DNA of 64,000 nt. Origin: Chryseolinea soli (GTDB lineage: Bacteria > Bacteroidota > Bacteroidia > Cytophagales > Cyclobacteriaceae). The notes beneath the pieces were generated by a model that was not told the origin of the DNA, made no database searches, and saw nothing but the letters and a program-made list of their open reading frames with translations. Made by a program: the position numbers and the translations under genes. The stretch spans positions 3,162,001-3,226,000 of the forward strand of contig NZ_CP032382.1 of the NCBI RefSeq assembly GCF_003589925.1. Reading direction: 5' to 3'. Shown in pieces: positions 61,635 through 64,000 of this stretch (its first letter is position 1; the number at the start of each line of letters is the position of its first letter).

Positions 61635-62147
61635 TCAAGACGTGAATGCGGTAAGAAGGGTAATCAGAAGTCCCAGAGAAATTCGAAAAATGATGGCGAT
61701 CCAAATGACCTGTATGACTCCCTTGGTCCAATGTCGTTGTATCTGTATGAAATCATCAATCGTATTGGTGGTATTTTTCGCATAAGCCAATTGATTTCCC
61801 TTAAAGCCGAGGTAAAACAAAGCAACGATGTTAACCGGAGGGATGAATAAAACAACGGTCCACAGGTCCAATTTGTTCGCGCAGGTCCAAACAGGGGCGA
61901 GAAGAAATGCACCCCAATTCCACCTTTTAAGTTTTGATGGGTCACTTGCCGGCGCGTTGCCTTGCGTCATCGCGGGGGGCTCCGGTAATCTGACGGCCAT
62001 GTTTCTCTCCGTTGCTTCCTGCGCAGCCAAGGTTATGAGTGCTTCGTTGGCATCACGTCGCAATTGCAAAAGCGCAAGAAGCCGCTCGTTGGTCAAGCTG
62101 CTTATTTTTCTTTGAAAGAATTCCTGGTCAAACTTTTTCGAAGACAT
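61635..62147 (-). CDS. Small membrane protein with DUF2628-like motif
   Basis: A 170-residue protein started at the ATG at 62147 (MSSKKFDQEFFQRKISSL); a further upstream TTG is unlikely. After a soluble helical N-terminus and a Pro-rich linker, LKRWNWGAFLLAPVWTCANKLDLW and two further helices (TVVLFIPPVNIVALFYLGFKG, GVIQVIWIAIIFRISLGLLITLL) match the DUF2628-like group. Its role is unknown. It is followed by the RibD-like gene on the same strand after 147 bp. A shadow reading on the opposite strand (61542-61850) is not supported. Confidence 0.65.
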   Translation of the reverse strand: MSSKKFDQEFFQRKISSLTNERLLALLQLRRDANEALITLAAQEATERNMAVRLPEPPAMTQGNAPASDPSKLKRWNWGAFLLAPVWTCANKLDLWTVVLFIPPVNIVALFYLGFKGNQLAYAKNTTNTIDDFIQIQRHWTKGVIQVIWIAIIFRISLGLLITLLTAFTS

Positions 62148-62205
62148 ACTTAATGGGATAGCCGCAAAATGGTGTCCTGGCAAGGCGTTTGAGAAATTGT
62201 ATCCA

Positions 62206-62712
62206 TCACAATTTAGTAAAACGGCTTTCTACCGGAACGCCTTTCACTAACGTCTGATATACCACACAATACCGCTCGGTCAATTTCGCCAGCGTTTGAA
62301 TTTGTTCGGCCGTGGCTTCTGTGTCCAGGTGGAACATCAGCCTGATCGCTTTAAAACCCACTGAAGCTTCTTTTGATACACCTAACGTTCCGCGAAAATC
62401 AAGATCGCCCTCTGCCCGTACGGTCCCGCCCTGGATCGCTATATCGACAGCCGTTGAAACCGCCCGCAACGTTACACCGGCACAAGCCACCAACGCCTCC
62501 AATAACATATCGCCCGAGCACGCCAGCATGCCATCGCCACCCGTGGCCGGATGAAGTCCCGCTTCAACGATGGCTTTCCCGGTTTCCACTTTGCAAGAGA
62601 TGCCTTGGCCAATTTTTCCCTCGGCGCGTAGCGTGATCGTGGCAGATTCGGGTTGGTCGCGGTATTTATCCTTTAATGGCGACTGAAGGTTGCGGAGTTC
62701 TTCGGAGTTCAT
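62206..62712 (-). CDS. OsmC-family protein
   Basis: A 168-residue OsmC/Ohr-type protein. The core carries the two redox cysteines of the family, one in LVACAGVTLRAV and one in TERYCVVYQTLVKG, typical of enzymes that reduce organic peroxides with these thiols. GDGMLACSGDMLLEALVACAG is the helix-capping block. A TACTTTTG-type -7 box is read on the minus strand at 62738-62745, just upstream of the ATG at 62712. Confidence 0.9.
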   Translation of the reverse strand: MNSEELRNLQSPLKDKYRDQPESATITLRAEGKIGQGISCKVETGKAIVEAGLHPATGGDGMLACSGDMLLEALVACAGVTLRAVSTAVDIAIQGGTVRAEGDLDFRGTLGVSKEASVGFKAIRLMFHLDTEATAEQIQTLAKLTERYCVVYQTLVKGVPVESRFTKL

Positions 62713-63033
62713 TTTCGTGTGAGGTTAGCAGGTCTTCCAAAAGTAACTCAAATTGATGTAGGATGGACGGATTCAGGTTTAGGCGGCAACTCTTTTATAC
62801 AATCCTGGAAATGGCCTCGAATGGGCTGCTGATACTTAACTTATGAGACCTGTCTTCTGTCGATCGCGCACGCATTGCCGTTCAGTTTTATTCGTGCGTC
62901 CCCGAACGCTGGTGTTTCTATTCCGGACAGCGCCCTGCGTTTTTTAATTCCAAAAGCCGATTTCCACTAAAATTTCCTCGTTTTTCTGTGGCAAAGTATT
63001 TGATCAGCAAAAATGGATTTAATAGTTACCCCC
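62713..63033. other. Intergenic region between divergent OsmC and PadR genes
   Basis: This 321-bp gap holds the promoters of the OsmC gene (minus-strand TACTTTTG box at 62738-62745, about 26 bp before its ATG) and of the second PadR gene. I see no gene, strong hairpin or clear palindrome in it; the AT-rich inverted repeat seen before the first PadR gene is not present here. Confidence 0.4.
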
Positions 63034-63369
63034 ATGAAGAGAGTCTATCTCGGCGAATTTGAAGAGATCGTGCTGCTGATCGTGGCCGTGCTGGAAGGTG
63101 CGGCTTACGGCGTGAACATCATGCACGAAATATTGGACCAAACGGGACGTTCCGTGCGGCTCAACCAAGTCCATGCGTCGTTGCAACGGCTGGAAGAAAA
63201 AGGCATGATCGTTTCAAAAATGAGCGACCCCACACCCGAACGCGGTGGACGGCGCAAGAGGATCTTTAGTATCACGGCCTACGGCAGCACGACGCTGCGC
63301 GATATTCAACAGGTGCGTGCAACACTGTGGAGTGTGGTGCCTTCCAACCTCAAATCTTTTACGGCGTGA
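63034..63369 (+). CDS. PadR-family transcriptional regulator (second copy)
   Basis: A 111-residue PadR protein started at the ATG at 63034 (MKRVYLGEFEEIVLL), aligned with the first copy; an in-frame ATG at 63013 would add 7 residues. It shares the pattern LGEFEEIVLL(I/A)V...(G/A)AYGV...QTGR(S/N)V and RGG(R/K)RKR(I/L)F with the gene at 57727 and is a paralogue. It overlaps the next gene (GTGA), so the two are coupled, as in the first module. Confidence 0.92.
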   Translation: MKRVYLGEFEEIVLLIVAVLEGAAYGVNIMHEILDQTGRSVRLNQVHASLQRLEEKGMIVSKMSDPTPERGGRRKRIFSITAYGSTTLRDIQQVRATLWSVVPSNLKSFTA

Positions 63370-64000
63370 ACCACTTTCAAACTCCTCCTTCGCCGCCCCG
63401 TTGGGCCACGCGGCTGCTGCACTGGTATTGTGCTCCGGAGCTGCTGGAAGAAGTGCAGGGCGATATGTTGGAAGAATTTTACTTCCAATGCCGGCACAAC
63501 AGTGTGGCCGCCGCCCGTCGCGACTATGTGCGCAACGTGCTGGGGTTCATGAGGCCCTTTGCCATAAAACGAAAATCATCACCATCTTATCCTATACTTC
63601 CTATGAACATGATCGGACATTACTTCACGGTGGCCCTGCGCCAGGTGTTGCGTCACAAAGCTTTTTCAGCCATCAACGTCGTGGGCCTTGCCATCGGCAT
63701 GACGTGCTGTATGGCCATCTTCCTTTGGGTGGCCGACGAGAAAGCCGTCGATAACTTTCACGCCAAAGGCGATCATCTTTATAATATCTACATGACCGTT
63801 CGCTCGGCGACGGATGTAGAGGGTGTATACAACACGCCGCGACGCTACGACAGTGTGACGCACGTGCTCATCGATGACGCCAAGGAGGCAATTGCAGAGG
63901 TACAGGGCCTGGCCTTTTATGCCACGGGGTATTCGATGCCGTGGGGCAAGGCGGAGACCTTTCAGGCGGGAGACAAGATCTACAAGTTGGAGGGTTCCCG
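63366..64000 (+). CDS. FtsX-like permease with prefix domain, N-terminal part (GTG start)
   Basis: A frame open from the GTG at 63366 to the end of the window, 211 codons. The GTG overlaps the PadR stop (GTGA). The start reads NHFQTPPSPPRWATRLLHWYC and LLEEVQGDMLEEFYFQC, matching the prefix domain of the permease at 58066 (LQWFCHAEFIEEIEGDLYELFQQ). A transmembrane helix follows at ~100-120 (AINVVGLAIGMTCCMAIFLWV) and then the beginning of the MacB-type periplasmic domain (DNFHAKGDHLYNIYMTV). The prefix and FtsX architecture make it a second PadR-controlled permease. The rest lies outside the window. Confidence 0.88.
   Translation, partial: MNHFQTPPSPPRWATRLLHWYCAPELLEEVQGDMLEEFYFQCRHNSVAAARRDYVRNVLGFMRPFAIKRKSSPSYPILPMNMIGHYFTVALRQVLRHKAFSAINVVGLAIGMTCCMAIFLWVADEKAVDNFHAKGDHLYNIYMTVRSATDVEGVYNTPRRYDSVTHVLIDDAKEAIAEVQGLAFYATGYSMPWGKAETFQAGDKIYKLEGS

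Noticed and set aside
61542..61850. 102-codon plus-strand frame
   Set aside because: It overlaps the minus-strand DUF2628-like gene, which has clean membrane helices and a family motif. The plus-strand product looks random.

Overview
The window looks like chromosomal DNA from a Bacteroidota bacterium, probably of the order Cytophagales (inference). Supporting signs are two SusC/SusD outer-membrane pairs, secreted lipoproteins with short lipoboxes, no clear Shine-Dalgarno sites, several promoter-like TAnnTTTG boxes, and two PadR + FtsX-like permease pairs carrying an N-terminal prefix domain. Base composition looks close to half G+C and even throughout. I see no rRNA, tRNA, CRISPR array, complete insertion sequence or prophage. 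Both window edges cut a gene: a SusC barrel on the left and an FtsX-like permease on the right.

Region 1 (1-9.6 kb) is a polysaccharide-utilisation-type locus: the SusC C-terminus, SusD, a strong terminator, then a tight block of a PqaA-like alpha/beta hydrolase, two different glycerophosphodiester phosphodiesterases and a BNR/sialidase-like lipoprotein. A XylR-type AraC regulator with a LacI-like sensor half converges on it. A 510-bp near-empty stretch and a stand-alone histidine-kinase dimerisation domain follow.

Region 2 (9.7-19.6 kb) holds metabolic and regulatory genes: two SDR oxidoreductases, an AraC regulator divergent from a GntR/FCD regulator that leads an Fsr-type MFS transporter, an AraC regulator with an AhpD-like protein and a quinone-oxidoreductase-like enzyme, and an acyl-CoA ligase.

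Region 3 (19.6-35.1 kb) is a complete second utilisation locus. A LacI regulator with an unusual N-terminal zinc ribbon is divergent from SusC, SusD, a SASA-type acetylesterase, a GH2 glycosidase, an FAD oxidoreductase with a discoidin-like tail, a large unassigned lipoprotein and a sodium:solute symporter. The order suggests binding and import of an acetylated oligosaccharide, deacetylation, cleavage, an oxidation step and sugar uptake.

Region 4 (35.1-44.4 kb) is a redox/electrophile stress neighbourhood: Crp/Fnr regulator, AhpD-like protein, YHS protein, DoxX, an azoR/HxlR divergent pair, a TPR sensor kinase, a seven-repeat propeller lipoprotein, an AraC regulator and an NmrA-like protein. 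Region 5 (44.5-57.5 kb) has a FecA-like TonB receptor with a small upstream partner, a DUF5916 protein, a Crp/Fnr-SDR pair with a clear palindrome between them, a metallophosphoesterase, a secreted class II cyclic-nucleotide phosphodiesterase and several unassigned exported or membrane proteins. Region 6 (57.7-64 kb) has two PadR/FtsX-permease modules flanking a RibD-like reductase, a small membrane protein and an OsmC protein.

The most unusual items are the zinc-ribbon/LacI fusion, the oxidoreductase-containing second locus, the phosphodiesterase-rich first locus, the kinase fragment, and several inverted repeats and 7-bp periodic repeats between genes.
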